Positions 5,750 through 6,487 of a stretch of 6,487 bases of DNA are shown one piece after another. Location: the NCBI GenBank assembly GCA_964623895.1, contig CAZUWA010000049.1, positions 1 to 6,487 on the forward strand, written 5' to 3'. The position numbers and the translations under genes are program-made. Under the pieces are notes generated by a model. It did not search any database, was not told the DNA's origin, and saw nothing but the letters and a program-made list of their open reading frames with translations. Position 1 is the first letter of the stretch. Every line of letters starts with the position of its first letter. Source of the stretch: UBA11512 sp964623895. GTDB lineage: Bacteria > Bacillota > Clostridia > Oscillospirales > CAG-272.

Positions 5750-6385
5750 TTAACCGACGGTATACTCTGTTTTTCCGAATACGCAGGTTACTGCGCTTGA
5801 TGTGTTGGCTACAATATCGTAAGTGAAAACAATGTCTTTCTCATCCAACAGTTTTAACTCAAAATCCAGTTTTTTCGCAGTGATACCTTCCTTTAGTTTA
5901 AAGGTGACGGTATTGATCACTCCATTTTTCTTGATCGTGTTTCCTCCGGAAACGGTGCACATCAGGCAAACCCTGCCGGGGGTTTGGACATTCGTCGCGG
6001 AAAATGAATTTTGGATGTCATAGGTCGCAGAAATATATTCGAGCATATCATGATCATACATCAGTGAAATGCCGTAGCCTGCGATGGCTTTATTTCCCGA
6101 AAGTTCCACGCAGACAACGAGATTGCCACCCTCTGCGGCAGTAACCTTCGGCTCGAAGTGCAGAATTTGTTCAGCCTGATCGTCATCGGATGTAGGATCG
6201 GTCGGATTCTTTGATGGCTTGGGAGAATGTGTCGGCGTTACAGAGGCAGAGACAGAAGCGCTCGACGAGGTGATTTTGGAAGATCCGATATCTTTCGTGT
6301 CGGTCATTTCCTCTTTCTGACATCCGCTCACGGAAAAAAGCATCCACAGCGAGAGTGCTGTTGCAATAGAGCGTAGGATTTTCAT
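5750..6385 (-). CDS. Lipoprotein with a cohesin-like domain
   Basis: The 211-residue protein starts with a lipoprotein signal (hydrophobic 8-19, lipobox VSGC with Cys22), then a Ser/Thr/Pro/Asp linker (about 30-70). Residues about 75-203 resemble a cohesin domain: GNLVVCVELSGNKAIAGYGISLMYDHDMLEYIS (87-119) matches the family pattern of a beta strand followed by G(I/V)xGxxxxLxYDxxxLE, and later come GRVCLMCTVSGG (137-148) and NGVINTVTFKLKEG (154-167). Cohesins bind dockerin modules in cellulosomes, but related domains also occur in unrelated surface proteins; no dockerin is visible in this window. Being first in the four-gene unit and lipid-anchored, it may present or position a partner at the cell surface, which is inference. 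The ribosome binding site is poor: AAAGGA lies about 24 bases before the ATG with a small hairpin between. No better in-frame start was found. Confidence 0.82.
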   Translation of the reverse strand: MKILRSIATALSLWMLFSVSGCQKEEMTDTKDIGSSKITSSSASVSASVTPTHSPKPSKNPTDPTSDDDQAEQILHFEPKVTAAEGGNLVVCVELSGNKAIAGYGISLMYDHDMLEYISATYDIQNSFSATNVQTPGRVCLMCTVSGGNTIKKNGVINTVTFKLKEGITAKKLDFELKLLDEKDIVFTYDIVANTSSAVTCVFGKTEYTVG

Positions 6386-6393
6386 ATTGTATT

Positions 6394-6414
6394 TTGCGGA
6401 AGACCGCGATCCTT
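6394..6414 (-). promoter_or_regulatory. Distant Shine-Dalgarno and small hairpin before the cohesin-like gene
   Basis: On the minus strand AAAGGA (about 6409-6414) is followed by GCGG-TCTT-CCGC, a four-pair G/C hairpin (about 6395-6406), and then an A-rich stretch before the ATG at 6383-6385. The linear distance is too long for normal initiation. If the hairpin forms, the effective distance falls to about 12 bases. Weak evidence; the gene may simply be translated without a good Shine-Dalgarno site. Confidence 0.35.
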
Positions 6415-6441
6415 TCTTTATGTAAGGTATAATACATTCTT

Positions 6442-6470
6442 ATTGTACCGCAAAAAAGAAAGGATGTCAA
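6442..6470 (-). promoter_or_regulatory. Promoter of the cohesin-like/hydrolase/ABC unit
   Basis: Minus strand: consensus -35 TTGACA (6465-6470), 17-base spacer, -10 TACAAT (6442-6447), one mismatch to TATAAT. Transcription should start near 6435, about 50 bases before the first ATG. No further promoter of similar quality was noticed in front of the downstream genes, supporting one transcript to the terminator at 2135-2176. Confidence 0.85.
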
Positions 6471-6487
6471 GGTCCTTGCGGGCAAAA

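Noticed and set aside
3794..6385. Dockerin module as partner of the cohesin-like domain
   Set aside because: No paired DxNxDG calcium-binding repeats are visible in either lipoprotein.

Overview
The window looks like chromosome from a Gram-positive bacterium of the class Clostridia. The reasons are purine-rich Shine-Dalgarno sites before nearly every gene, a low-to-moderate GC content judged by eye, the infC-rpmI-rplT order with a leader attenuator, two lipoproteins with Thr/Pro/Ser linkers, a cohesin-like domain and a Big_2-type Ig domain. I cannot name the genus. There is no mobile element, CRISPR array, tRNA or rRNA.

Layout. Positions 1-858, minus strand: the translation operon infC (IF3), rpmI (L35) and rplT (L20; only its first 16 codons are in the window). 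infC appears to start at a non-standard ATC codon. Positions 859-1022 hold its leader, with a strong promoter, a factor-independent terminator just before the infC ribosome binding site, and a competing antiterminator pairing. This arrangement suits feedback control by L20. Positions 1046-1084 are a short A/T-rich block between two divergent TTGACA promoters. Positions 1149-2135, plus strand: asnA, ammonia-dependent asparagine synthetase, a complete single-gene unit. Positions 2135-2176: a perfect 18-bp hairpin that fills the whole gap between two convergent genes and probably terminates both.

Positions 2175-6385, minus strand: four closely spaced genes behind one visible promoter near 6442-6470. 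In transcription order they are a small lipoprotein with a cohesin-like domain, a large lipoprotein with two enzyme domains (VanY-type peptidase and amidase_3, separated by a Big_2-like domain), an ABC ATPase and a six-helix ABC permease. Gaps are 24 and 36 bases, then a 7-base overlap, with no terminator seen between them, so one transcript is likely.

How the genes may work together: the first two products would be lipid-anchored on the outer face of the membrane. The second would cut both the peptide and the amide bond of peptidoglycan. The ABC pair would act in the same membrane. A cell-envelope maintenance or remodelling role for the cluster is an inference from gene order and domains. 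The most notable items are the infC attenuator with its ATC start, and the cohesin/hydrolase/ABC cluster.
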